Of a stretch of 45,349 bases of DNA, positions 1 to 12,240 are shown one piece after another. The notes under the pieces were generated by a model. It was given only the letters and a program-made list of their open reading frames with translations, was not told where the DNA came from and ran no database searches. The position numbers and the translations under genes are program-made. The DNA comes from Haplomitrium mnioides (taxonomy: Eukaryota > Marchantiophyta > Haplomitriopsida > Calobryales): NCBI GenBank assembly GCA_049999725.1, contig JBNGIS010017679.1:1-45349 (forward strand). The letters run 5' to 3'. Within the stretch, counting starts at the first letter, position 1. Every line of letters starts with the position of its first letter.

Positions 1-210
1 TGGAGTGTTTAATGCAAGAAGAGGTTAGAATTTCAAGATTCATGTTCGTAGAAAAGTATTACTTTTGGTTGGTAGTTGGAGATAGTTTCAAATCGTTGTT
101 TTGAAGACGTAAGCATTGGAATAACTAAAGCACCAAGTGCAATAGCAAGTATTTTGGGACAAAATGGTAGTTGTTGAGTTAGATACATCGACGAAAAAAG
201 ATCGAGCAAG

Positions 211-320
211 TGAACTCTATGCACAAATAGTTTTAGGGATTGAACAATATACGTGCATATGGTCAAGGAATGAACAACTTGTGCGCAAAAGCTCAATGAG
301 GGAACTCAATGCATGCAAAG
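211..320 (+). repeat. 30-bp coding repeat with palindromic core, left copy (4 units)
   Basis: Degenerate units start at about 216, 246, 276 and 306, exactly 30 bp (10 codons) apart. Each holds a relic of the element's palindrome (ctctatgcacaaatag, tatacgtgcata, cttgtgcgcaaaag, caatgcatgcaa). The right copy keeps the same period at 44901-45050, so the repeat is an ancestral part of the protein's N-terminal region. Confidence 0.75.
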
Positions 321-1884
321 GATCCAAGACTCAACGTTCTGCATGTAGTGGATCTTTATTACTAGCTAAGCAGTGAAAGTTCAATCTTTTTATGTGACTA
401 CTCCAACATATCAATAGATAGATGTTTAAGTCATAATTTCCAAATGGTTGTGGACCTTTCTTTATCACTAGCACATGATGACAATGATGTTGAAGATCCA
501 AACTATTTTGTTCAAAACACAAAAATCATAGAATCATATGACTGTTTCAATTTTAGAGATGATACGATGTCACCATTGGCACTACTCAAACAATGAGTGA
601 TTTCTAATCAAGTTGGACCTGTAAATGAGAAAGGAAGATCTTTTGAAAAGCAAAGTTTTTTGAAGGAATCTTAAGGCGGAAATTTAGAAAATGATTCAAG
701 CAAAAAGTCTCAATCAATCAGCACTTCTATGGAGCTATTGCCAAGAGCACCGATTGCTTTACAAAAAACACTTCCTAATGCTCGAGATATTGATGAAGAC
801 TATGTTTTGGTATAGTCCAGTTCTCCCACATCTCAAAATGGTCCACATTGATCTAAAAATTATTTCGAAGGAACAAACAATGTTATTGATGATGTTAAAG
901 ATCTCGAAGATAATGAACTATCTTCGATGGCTAGATTTGCCTAAGGACCGATTTGACCGATAAAACATAAGAGTTCTTTGTCTGGGACAAAATCCAAATG
1001 GGCAAATACTATACATGAATATTCTTTGTCAAAAGTCCATCATGACGAGAGCTTTGTGAAGAAAAAGCTCGATCTAATATCAATTTTGAAATTGAAGAGA
1101 ATTTTATGTTGTCAAAATAATTGTTTGTTGTTGTACAAGATAGATGTTTTTAAAAGTGTGAGAGAAAAGTATTTTCGGCAAAGCATAAAGAATCGAGATA
1201 TTACATTGTAGTGGGGAATACCAAGAAATGACTTCGATGTTGGCAATCGGTTCACTCCGCTTGGTGATACCATTGTCTATAGAAGAGCCTTCAAATTAAC
1301 ATTTCCTACTAGTAGGGAATGATAGAATCCAAAAGATTTAAAATCTCAAGAACGCATATCCTAGAGGCATTTTTGGAAATAGAGAATTATTTGCTAAAGG
1401 AGTATTTGTGGATGAATAGATGGACAATTTTTTTCAAGGAAACTGTGAGAGAATGCCAACTCACAAAATTTATAACTTGCCACATAATTTTACAAAACGG
1501 GAAGTTTATCACTACTACACAACTTACTTGAAAGAGAAAGATCTCGATTGTATTCTTAGTTTTTTTGGTTTTACAAAAGATTGGAGAACTCATTTTCCAA
1601 ATGTTAAAATTCCAAAACGCAATAAATTTGTTGTTTATGAAACCTACAAAGAAACAAAACCATTGTGGAACAAACCGTCTTGGAGTCTACTAAAGATAAT
1701 AAATTTCTTCGTTTTTTGAAACCTATGGTTATTATGATGCTCTTTTTATGACACTCAAAGCTTAGTTTTAGAGATGTTATACTTTCTCAACTTAGTGCAA
1801 TAAGATATTGGTTTTGTTAAGTTGTTTCACAAACAAGGTTTGAGTCAAGAAAAACCTTAGCAATTGGAGTTGTGAGGGCAGACT

Positions 1885-2256
1885 CTATGCTTGCATAGCG
1901 TCTGTTGCTTTTAGTTTGAATCCAAGACACGTCGAGAGTCACATAAAGTGAGAAAATTGTTCTAATTGTTGGTTGTGACCGTAGGTTTACACAGGGTTTT
2001 TCTATTATTACTTTCAATCCAAAGCCCATTCCTAGATAAACAAGATCAATAATCATCTATTGTGTTTTCAAACTCTATATTGTGTAGGTTTTGTACTTGT
2101 TTCTTTCAATTCTAGTCGCGACAAAAGTCATACAAAGCTAAGATATTGATGTTGTTGCTTTTGATCTATGTGAGCATAGGATCAGTTATTGTTTCTTTAA
2201 ATCTTATGTGTGCATAGGATCAATTATTGTTTCTTTGAATCCTATGCGCATGTAGA
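1885..2256 (+). repeat. Intronic palindrome cluster, including a 38-bp period array
   Basis: A lone copy, ctatgcttgcatag, lies at 1885-1898. Three units at about 2166, 2204 and 2242 are 38 bp apart (ctatgtgagcatagg, ttatgtgtgcatagg, ctatgcgcatgtag) and share a near-identical spacer, attattgtttcttt. The cluster sits in the inferred intron of the DUF7869-like gene. The palindrome class is the same as in the other arrays of this element, but the spacer sequence and length differ. Confidence 0.7.
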
Positions 2257-4330
2257 GTCTAAGCTAGCATTGAAATTGAAGTTCCAATTTGTCACCCAAA
2301 GTACGCAAATCTTATTTTTCTCCTCTTGAAACTATTGCGCAATTTGAGTCAAAGATACGTAGTTATTGTGAATGTTATTCTGATTCTCCTATACGTTAAT
2401 AGTCTAAGCTATATTTTTATTCTTTTTTTTTAATTTTCACCTCTTCTAATCCAAACATTTGTTAAAGTTGCTTTGAATATTTTTAGCACCTAAGGTTATC
2501 TTTTGAAATTTGAGACATCAAGACATGTTTTACTGAACTATTTATATCTTTTTAGTGTTGTGTGATGATGCAATCAAATATAATCACCAATTGTTTCTTT
2601 ATCATGACCAACAAATGAAAATTAGAATAAAACTTGCAAACCATCGAAGAAAATGTTATGCAAATAGTCAAAAGTACTTGGGAATTGTCATGGATGGAAT
2701 GGATCAAAAGAAAACAACCATTCCACATTGGCTTTCACCACCAAAAAACATTGATAAAGATTGTTTGGTGGGTGTGTATGTTGTTGTTGCCTTAATATTC
2801 AATCATGCTCTTTCTTCAAAGGTCTTCTTAACCCTACAAAAACTTGAAAAGAAACTTCAATTTGATAGTTGCGATGCTCAATAGAATATTATGTGACTTT
2901 GAAGGGCTGATGCCTCCTACTTTGTATCTTTAGTTGGACAATACAACACAAGAGAATAAGAATTCCATCTTATTTGGATATCTTAGTCTTCTTATTGCCA
3001 AGAATGTTTTCTAAAAAATAAAGATGGGATTTCTCATGGTTGGCCAAACTCATGATCAAATTAATCAAATATTTAGCACATTCTTGAAACATTTAAAATC
3101 TGTCAAAGCTTTCACAATTACAAGTCTTAGCAAGGCGCTACAATTGTTTTATAATCCTAAATCTCAAGTAACTCTTTTGATGGAAACTTGGGATTTCAAA
3201 TTGTTTCTACAAAAACGTGCCTCTCTAGTTGAAAGGATATATGATATTACCTTTAATCAACAATTCAAGTTCAAGTTGAGTGATTTAAAGGCAAAAATTT
3301 GAAGCAAAAAATTTTCAACAGATGAAGTTTGGCTACCACTGGATGGTATTTGTCAGCTCAAGTATCTACCTTAAGTGGACAAAGAAACTGTAAGTTCAAT
3401 GTTGATTCCTCTCAAGGCATATTTTGAAATCGAACAATCTCAAAAGAAAGAAAGAGAAGTTGACGCAGAGAAAATGGTCTTTGCAATAAGAGACAACACA
3501 AGTCAGAACTACTACAAGTTCTTTATAGATTTTGATATTCAATGGTGGAATGAATTTTTCCTTGCCTAACAAGAGATTGTGGCTTACATCCTTGAAAGAA
3601 AAAGATGATGACTCAAAGCCAAATTTACATTTCCACCTTCACAACCAGCAAATACTTGTAATGATTCTCAAAATGTTCGTCTAAGTTCTCAATTTGATGT
3701 TCAACAAACAGAGGAAGATGTTCCACTAAAACATATACTTTCTACACTTTGAGCAATCTACGATGGAGCACCTAGGACGCGAGAAGGGACTATTTCACAT
3801 AACACAATATATAGGTACAAATTTGGTAACCTATATGAGGTGAAAGCTAAAATATTTATTTTTGTTGTTTCATCACTTGATCCAAAAGGTAGATCATTTT
3901 AGATTGCCAAAGTCTTCAAAGTTTTGTCATTTGATGAGGAAGAACCTTCCAACCTGAAACAAGTACGTGTTAAATGGTTTGTTTGTGAGGCTAAGGATAT
4001 ATTTTGTGGACAATACTTTCCAAAAAAAATAATAGCAACAAAAGGGAAATGCAAACCAAGTTACATATTGATGCACTTGATATAACACAAATCTTGATTT
4101 TGTCTTTTGATTTTCTTCTCACGTAAAAAAAACAATTGAAGAAATTCACTCCATCTACTATTAAATCAAATCTATTTGAGCATGAAAGATAGAAAGCAAT
4201 TAATCTTGACATGTTTGAAAGAGATTCAATCAATGTTATTAACACTTAGGCAAATTATGTTAATCTTGATTCCTCTTTTGAAGCTAAATCCAAAGAAGTC
4301 AATACGAGTGACTAGAGTCATTTCAGAACC

Positions 4331-5795
4331 TCATTGTTTATTTGGTACTTTCAATTTATATTGTAATTTAAGTTTATTATTTTATATAGTACTTGAGAAT
4401 CTTATCAAGAAATTTCTTGAATTTATATGCCACCTTGAACTTTTTAGTGTAAAACTTTCCAAGTTCATTTTTATCTTTTGTGAATGAAACTTAAACATTT
4501 AATCATAGGTTTTGTTTGATTTTTAGATGTTTTTTTATCCAAAATATAGTTATATTCTTTCTTTTTTTATTTTTTTCCAAAAGAGTTTAATGTTTTGGTG
4601 TTGTTGAAGCGTCTGTCCAAATTGACTACTGAATCTTTTGCTTGCAAGGAATTTAGTGTAAAACTTGAAACATTTTTTGTGCTTTGACTCTAATAGAGAG
4701 CTTTGTACACATTTTGCTCTTAGATTCCGATTCAAAAAACCTATTTGTAGGCAAGTCTAGAGTTCGCTGCAGAAAACATAACCTTAAATGCATCTAGACT
4801 TGGATCTAGAAGTTTGAACTCTATACGCATATAGACTTTGATGCACACATCAAAACCTCATGCGCGCATAGACTATGTTGTGGAACTTCAAGCCTATGTT
4901 CAACATAGTCTTTGTTGCCGAGTGCTCAGATGTTGAACTCGGATTCCTATGCACGCATAGGTCGAAGCTTTCCATACATACTGACTCTGATACACAACCC
5001 TCAACCTTCTACATACAAAGAATACAATGTAGAACTCGAACATTTTGTTTAGGAGATTGTGGTCCAAAACTTAGAGATGTTGTATGTTTAGACTTTAAAG
5101 TAAACCTCTAAAGTCACTAGCATTTTTTATGCCAAACTGTAACTCCTTTGTATATATGATTATAAAAGATTTTATATTGCTGAAAACTTCTTAAATATGC
5201 CTACTTTAACCTTTGTGCGCATGGATTTTCAACTACAAAAGAAAGCTTCTTTCTTGCTTGAACTTGAAAATAGAGCTCCAAAATCCATGCAATTTTTTGC
5301 TTTGTTGGTTATTGTATCTTGGGATTCCAAGCTCATTCCCTTAAATTCTAGTCCACTTGAGTTTTTTACTCATGCTTTCTATTTTGTTTTCAAAAAATAA
5401 GTTTTAAAGAGCACTATGCTTATACGTGCATAGAGTTTGTGCAACCAAACTTATCTTAAAATAACTTATTGTGATGTATATTTCAATTTTTGGGCTTTAA
5501 AATGTAATCAATGAAAAATGCAAGTTTTTTTTTATTCAACATACCATGATTTTTATACTTTTTATTGATTTCAAGATTTCCAATATTTTCACAAAAACTA
5601 AGAATATCGTTTGACTTTGCATAAAAAAATTGATTCTTGCTCTATCAACCTTGCTGAAATGGCAAAAAAATGAAGCTTAAAAACTTAGTAGTTTTTATTT
5701 TTCAAAAATAATCTAGTTTTCTTTGTTTTTAAGCTTGAAAACTATGATTTTTCCAAAAAACAAAAAAGGTTTCTATTTCGAGTAGCATGTTTCTA
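4331..5795. other. 3' part and right end of the left element copy, AT-rich, with palindromes
   Basis: No coding region is recognised. Palindromic units occur at about 4821 (ctatacgcatatag), 4857 (catgcgcgcatag), 4893 (cctatgttcaacatag) and 4946 (cctatgcacgcatagg), roughly 36 bp apart at first and then irregular; another lies near 5410-5432. The end of the segment (about 5770-5795, ggtttctatttcgagtagca) abuts satellite DNA and is the candidate right terminus of the element. The exact boundary is uncertain by about 20 bp. Confidence 0.5.
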
Positions 5796-6882
5796 GTTAA
5801 GAGAAGCAATTGATACCTATAGAGAATATTTAGATGGCTAAGTTTGAGTTGTCAATGAAGTGTCAAAAATGTGTGTCATGCAATGAAGAACAAAACTATG
5901 TAGAATATTTAGATGGTTTATTTTGAGTTGCCAATGAAGTGCAAAAAACATGTGTCTTGAAGTGAAGAACAAAACTATAGAAATTGTTTAGATGGTCAAT
6001 TTTGAGTTGTCAATGAAGTACCAAAACCGTGTGTCATGAAGTGAAGAACAAAACTATAGAGAATGTTTAGATGGTCAATTTTGAGTTCTCAATGAAGTAC
6101 CAAAACCGTGTGTCATGAAGTGAAGAACAAAACTATAGAGAATGTTTAGATGGTCAATTTTGAGTTGTGAATCACGTGCAAGAAAAGTGTGTCATGAAGT
6201 GAAGAACGAAACTATAGAGAATGTTTAGATAGTTAATTTTAAGTTGTCAATGAAATGCCTAAAATGTGTTTTACGAAGTGAAGAATGTAACTATAAAAAA
6301 TATTTGGCTTGTCAATTTTTAGTTGTTAAGGAAGTGCAAAAAATGTATATCATGAAGTGAAGAATAGAACCATGCACAATGTTAAAATAGTTTACTTCGA
6401 GTTATCAATGAAGTGCAAAAAATATGTGTTGTCAAGTAAACTCAAGTTAAGAACAAAACTCTAGAGATTGTTTAGATGGTCAATTTTGAGTTGTCAATGA
6501 GGCGCAAAAACCCTATGTCATGAAGTGAAGAACAAAGCTATAGAGAATATTTGGATGGTTTATTTCTTGTTGTCAATAAAGTGCAAAAAAACATGTGTCA
6601 TGAATTATCGTGAAGTGAAGAACATAACTATAGAGAATGTTTTGAAGTGAACAACATAACTATACAAAATGTTTAGATGGTCAATTTTGAGTGGTTAATA
6701 AAGTGTAAAAAAGATGTGTCATGAAGAGAAGAATAGAACTATAGAGAATGTTAGGTGATCAATTTTAAGTTGTTAATGAAGTGCAAAAAACATGTGTTGT
6801 AAAGTGAAGAACAGAATTATAGAGAATGTTTAGATGGTTAATTCTGAGTTGTCAATGAAGTGTAAATATGTGTGTTATAAAG
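5796..6882. repeat. 79-bp satellite, block A
   Basis: About 13 degenerate units. The recurrent words are ctatagagaatgtttagatg, gtcaattttgagttgtcaat and gaagtgcaaaaaacgtgtgt, then catgaagtgaagaac; gaatgtttag at 6061 and 6140 gives the 79-bp period. The block starts against the left element copy and is cut at 6882 by the next insertion. Short reading frames inside it are by-products of the repeat. Confidence 0.93.
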
Positions 6883-9868
6883 TGTTAGAGTCTAAGATGG
6901 GAGATTAAGGTGCATGCAAGGAGAGTGCGGAGGAGGAAGGAAGCGGAAAAAGGAAGAAAACAAAGATTTGGGAGGCAAAAATGGTGAACATCGAAGATGA
7001 AGAAAATCGTGCTTCAGTAGAAAGGAAAGAAAAGCATCCCTTTGTAAGTAGAAAGGAAAGAAAAGCATCCCTTTGTAAGTCAACTTGGTGCATATGTTTG
7101 TGAGTGTATATGAGTGAAGTGTGGATAATTACTACTTTAGTATTAAATTTGCTATTTACTACACCCACTCAAGAAAGTGGGTTGAAACAGGGGAGTCGTC
7201 ACTTGCTGAACCTTTTGGTAAGAAATGGATTTAGGAAGGGCACTGTTGAATGATGGATATTCCAAGACTAGAGCTGCGATTGTCGAAGGTAAACCGGGGT
7301 AGAATCTTCTGTCCACTACCATGCCATGCATCCAGAACACAAGGCAGTGATATGGTGGACCTGATTCACGAGGCGTATGAATATAGAGTCGATGCCAGAT
7401 CATGGAGGATCGATTTATGTCACTGAAGTGATTTCGAATGACTAGGAGGAAGGAATAACCAAGATCAGCACCCATGAGCATGTCAAATTAGATTGTTGAC
7501 CAAGGGGAAGACACAGTTAGTGCTCAATTGATGAAGAGATATGCACTACAAAGTTTGTAAGTTGACAAAGGCATGCCAATTCCGCGGATGAGTCCTGTGA
7601 AGCTGCTCACAAATGCAGTCGCACCATTGGGTGGGGTCAATTTGTTACCATTCAGTCTGCGTGCTAGAATGGAGCAGATTACTTCAAATGCATAAACTTG
7701 TGTCGAAGCTTAGGCAGATGAGATCCCCCTGATTCTGGTTTCTTACTACAATCAAGAATTGCCAGAGTCCCTTGCTTCCTATTGATGCAGGCAGGGAACA
7801 ATCTCAATGTTGAGCTCCCTGCTTACATTCAAGGCTAAGGCGCAGCCGGAGGAAGTTGCGATCATTTAGGTGGCATGCGAGGATCATCCTTGCCACTTCC
7901 CATGCATTTGATTCTCGCTCTGGCATCGTTTTCTCTGCGGTGAAGGCAGCATCAACATCGATTCACATGCACCACGGGTAGGAGTAAAACTGATGGAGGA
8001 ATGCGTATGGAAGTGAAAAACGAAGAACCATTGTGTCATGAACTGCTGAAGTTCCAAATGTGATCTTCGACTAGGCGTAGCCACGAAGTCCTCCTGATCT
8101 ACTCCCAAGGTCACCCCAAGGTGAAAGAATTAGTTCTCTGAATTAGTGGAAGAGCTCCAAACATATCTGTAGAGGGATGAATTGATTCAAGAAAATAGAG
8201 GGAAGCAAAACGATGGAGATCCAACAGTAAAAATGAGCATCTGCGAATTGAAACCATACTTGATTGTTGTTGTGCTTTGAGTATGTGATCTCTCTTGGTA
8301 GAGATCAAGCGGACGAATGCAAAGGAAGAAATAAAAAAAAGGGAAATAAGTGAATAACAAGGTGAAGGGAGAAGCAGGATGAGCACTTACTAAGGTAGCT
8401 AAGATTGCAGCCAAATTCGCTGAAGCATCAGAGGGGGTCTTTTGGAGGGGAAGACGAGCTATCGCGAGATTGCGGGGAGATGTGACTCACTGGCAGAAAG
8501 CAAAAAAATGTTCAGAAAGCGAATAGTGAAGGTTGTTAATTCGAACTGACGAGAACAGTAAGACCGTTGGAACATTGCTTAAAATAAGACAGAATAGTAT
8601 GTGAGATGGTCAATAGAAGAAGCATAGAGAGAAAAGGAGATATATTAGAGAGTTTTGGTGTGGTAGCAAAGACCATGAGGATTTAGTAGATTTGTGGGAG
8701 AAAGTATAAGTTTGTAATGCGGAGAAGATGGAAGAGAAGGGTAGTTGTAGGAACTATAAGACAAGTGTAGTACACTGTTAAGAGGTAGCTCAAAAGAAGG
8801 GAAGGCTAAGAAGGGAGACTAAGGATGGAAGTAGGACTAGTCAGTATTACTCAGAACAAACAGAGTGAGGATATGGAAGAGCAGTGATGGAAAGAAGTTG
8901 GGATTAAATGATTGGGGAGAACATTGAGCAAATGAGGATGGAGGAATGAGGATTGGTGATCAAGATGGTGAATAACGGTCTACATAAGAAGTGGTATCCG
9001 TTACAAGGTGGCAGAGGTGAAGTGCGCAAACTACTTCGATAGTTCAAGGCTTGCTCAAGGCTACTGGCTCTTTCCCAAGGTGGTTTCCCTGGCTAGTAGC
9101 TAAGGTAAAGAAAATTAAACAAGTTTTCTGTGTTGTTTTGTGTTGTAGGTGAGTGTGTGTAGTGCTTGTGGAGTTTAGTAGAACTATGTGTACGTACTCT
9201 TTAGTTGTCATTCCAGAGTGTTTCCAGAGTTGTATTGTCCATAGAGTGATATATGTGGAAGGAGTGGAAAGAGTTGGAAGACATTAGAAAGACTCACGTG
9301 AGACATTGTGACTCAAGTTGTGGGATGTAGTTATGAACTATATTCTGAGCTAGTCTACGATTATTCATGTATTTCAATAAAGTATTATTTTAGTATATGT
9401 CAAATTTATGTGAGATCATTTTTATGTATGTATTCTGATTTCTGCATTTCCAAAGTTACAACACACATAAAATCAGACCCCTATGATTTCTTTATTTTTT
9501 GTTCTAGGCATCATACCTTGAACCTCATACTCAACTCAGTTTTGAAGACAAAACTTTAAGCCTACAATTGTTTGCAAGTCTTGAGTCGGTCTTGAAGGAA
9601 AGACCAAGCACCCTCACGGCCCTTCTTGTTCTGGTGGACTTCAATACCACCACAACCAAGCGTTTTCCCTAGATAGTCTAAGCTGCAGGATACCTTATAT
9701 ATGTGTAGACTGATACAACCAAAACTATCAAGACTTAACCAAAAGCAACTAGTTTTCTCTTACATACTTGAGCAGTAGTAGTACGTAGGTCGAATCAGAA
9801 GTTATGATTTATACTACAACTTATGTAGAAGCATGACTCCCCTCTATACCCTATCCATTTCCCTAACA
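6883..9868. mobile_element. LTR-like insertion (TGTTAG...CTAACA) inside the satellite; solo LTR or non-autonomous element
   Basis: The 2986-bp segment starts TGTTAGAGTC and ends CCCTAACA, so its ends form a perfect 6-bp inverted repeat with the TG...CA ends of LTRs. The flanking bases are taaag (6878-6882) and tgaag (9869-9873), 4 of 5 matching, as expected for an old 5-bp target duplication. Satellite repeat runs up to both sides. No reverse transcriptase, integrase or gag is recognised and I found no LTR pair inside. Translations of the middle (about 7550-7830) give short open runs on the + strand that I cannot identify; they could be captured gene sequence. A near-match to a polyadenylation signal (caataaag) lies near 9378. 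It could be a very long solo LTR, a LARD-type derivative, or unrelated DNA with chance ends. Confidence 0.55.
7016..7080. repeat. 31-bp tandem duplication
   Basis: The segment agtagaaaggaaagaaaagc...tttgta occurs at 7016-7046 and again at 7047-7077, essentially identical. This recent local duplication lies near the left end of the LTR-like insertion. Confidence 0.9.
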
Positions 9869-12240
9869 TGAAGTGAAGAACAGAACTATAGAGAATATTT
9901 AGATAGTCAATGTCGAGTTATTAATGAAGTGCAAAAAATGTGTGTCATAAAGTGAAGAACGGAACTATAGAAAATGTTTAGATGATCAAGTTTGAGTTGT
10001 TAATGAATCGCAAAAAAATGTATGTCGTATAGTGAAGAACATAGCTATAGAGAATATGTAGATAGTTAATTTTGAGTTGTGAGTGAAGTGTCAAAAACTT
10101 GTGCTATGAAGTGAAACAGAACTATAGAGAATATTTAGATGGTCAATTTTAAGTTGTCAATGAAGTGTAAAAGACATGTGTCCTCTCAAGTGAAGAACAA
10201 AACTATAGAGAGTGTTTAGATGGTTAATAAAGTGCCAAAAAACATGTTATGAAGTGAAGAATAGAACTATATAAAATGTTTAGATGGTCAATTTCAAATT
10301 GTCAATGAAGTGAAAAAATGTGTATCCTCAAGTGAAGAACGGAACTATAGAGAATGTTTAGTTGGTCAATTTTGAGTGGTCAATGAATCCAAAAAAAAAA
10401 AATTTGTGTCAGAAAATGAAGAACAAAACTATAGAGAATGTTTAGATGGTTTCTTTTGAGTTGTCAATGAAGTGTCAAAAACATGTGTCTTGAAGTGAAG
10501 AATGGAAATATAGGTAATATTTAGATGGTACATTCCAAGTTTTCAATAAAGTGCAAAAAACATATATCTTGAAGTAAAGAATATAACTATAGAGACTGTT
10601 TGGATGGTTGAGTTTGAGTTGTCAATGAAGTGCTAAAAATGTGTGTTATGAAGTGAAGAATGGAACCATATAGAATGTTCACATTGTCAATTTTGAGTTG
10701 TCAAAAAAGTACACAAACGTGTGTTTTGAAGTGAAGAAGGGAACTATGGACAATGTTTACATGATCAATCTTGAGTTGTCCGAAAAGTGCCAAAATCGTG
10801 TGTCGTCAAGTAAAGAACATAACTATATGGAATGTTTAGATGGTCAATTTTTAGTTGTCAATGAAATGTAGTATGTCTTAAAGTGAAGAGTGGAACTATA
10901 GAGAATGTTTGGATGGTTAATTTTGAGTTATCAAAGAAATGCCAGAAACATGTGTCCTGAAGTGAAGAATGGAACTATAGAGAATGTTTAGATAGTCAAC
11001 TTTGCGTTGTCAATGAAGTGCCAAATAAGTGTGTCATAAAGTGCACAACAAAACTATCGAGAATGTTTAGATGGTCAATTTCAAGTTGTGAATGAAGTGT
11101 CAAAATCATGTGTCCTGAAGTGAAGAACAAAAATATAGAGAATATTTAGATGGTTAATTTTGAGTTGTCAATGAAGTGCCAAAAATGTGTGTCGTGAAGT
11201 AAAGAAGAGAACTATAGATAATATTTAAATGGTTGATTTCAAGTTGTTAATGAGGTGCCAAGAACGTGTGTCCTTAAATCAAGAACGGAACTATAGAGAA
11301 TGTGAAGATGGTCAATTTGAAGTTGTTAATGAAGTGCAAAAATTGTCCATCTTGAAGTGAAGAAAACAACTATAGAAAATATCTAGATTGTTAGCTTTTA
11401 TTTTTCAATGAAGTGCCAAAAACATGTGTCTCTAAGTGAAGAACATAACTATAGAAAATGTTTGGATTCTCAATTTATAGTTGCTAATAAAGTGCAAAAC
11501 AATGTGTGTTTTAAAGTGAATTACAGAACTATACATAATGTTGAGATGGTTTACTTTGAGTTGTCAATAAAGAACAAAAAAAGTGTGTCATGAAGTTTCA
11601 TGAAGTGAAGAACATAACTTTAGAGAATGTTAAGATGGTCAATTTTGAGTTGTCAATGAAGTACAAAAAAAGTGTGAAAAGAAGTGAAGAACAAAATTAT
11701 AGAGAATATTTAGATGATTAGTTTCAAGTTTTCAATGAAGTGCCAAAATCGTGTGTCCTGAAGTGAAGAACACAACTATAGAGAATGTTTAGAAGATCAA
11801 TTTTGAGTTGTCAATGAAGTGCAAAAAACATACGTTATGAAGTGAAGAACAAAAGTATAAAGAGTGTTTAGATAGTCAATTTCGAGTTGTCAATGAGCTA
11901 CAAAAAATATGTATCATGAATTGAAGAATAAAACTATAGAGAATATTCAGATGGTTTATTTTGAGTTGTTAGTGAAGTGCAAAAAACGTATGTTCCAGAA
12001 TGTCGTGAATCGAAGAACATAACTATAGAGAATATTTGGATGGTCCCTTTCGTGTTGTCAATGAAGTGCAAAAGACGTGTGTCATGAAGTGTCTTGAAGT
12101 GGGAGGATAGAACTATAGAAAATGTTTTGAAAATCAATTTTGAGTTGTCAATGAGCTACAAAAAATGTATTCTTGAAGTAAAGAACGAACTATAAAGAAT
12201 GTTTAGATGACTAATTGTAAGTGGTAAATGAAGTTCCAAA
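9869..12240. repeat. 79-bp satellite, block B
   Basis: About 30 units of the same degenerate 79-bp repeat. The block resumes after the 6883-9868 insertion and is cut at 12240 by the copia 5' LTR. Some units carry an extra ~10 bp (gaagtttcatgaagtgaag near 11592; gaagtgtcttgaagtg near 12087). Confidence 0.93.
12236..12240. repeat. Target-site duplication, left copy (CCAAA)
   Basis: CCAAA directly precedes the 5' LTR and is repeated directly after the 3' LTR at 18187-18191. It is part of the satellite unit (aagtgccaaaaac), so the empty site can be inferred. Confidence 0.88.

Larger units (their letters stand above)
1..4330 (+). pseudogene. Decayed DUF7869-like (putative DDE transposase) gene, left copy, 5' end cut by window
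   Basis: Probably the mobilising protein of a large DNA element; I infer this and it is not shown. Base 1 lies a few bases inside the coding region by comparison with the second copy (ATG at 44678-44680). Recognisable stretches: MPTHKIYNLPHNFTKREVYH near 1453-1512, with PNVKIPKRNKF after it; HRRKCYANSQKYLGIVMDGM then DQKKT at about 2650-2715; LDNTTQENKN near 2935-2965; FLMVGQTHDQINQIFSTFLK near 3030-3090; then FSTDEVWLPLDG, and DIQWWNEFF near 3537. The order MDGMDQ, LDN..ENK, (G)HTHD.I matches my memory of the DUF7869 family, where the acidic residues could form a DDE/RNase H-like active site. An intron probably lies between about 1740 and 2555 (acceptor ttttag before 2556). Frameshifts (for example 2884-2890) and many stops (594, 807, 2929, 3016, 3299, 3373, 3568) kill it. 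The family call is fairly firm; the transposase role is inferred. Confidence 0.65.
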
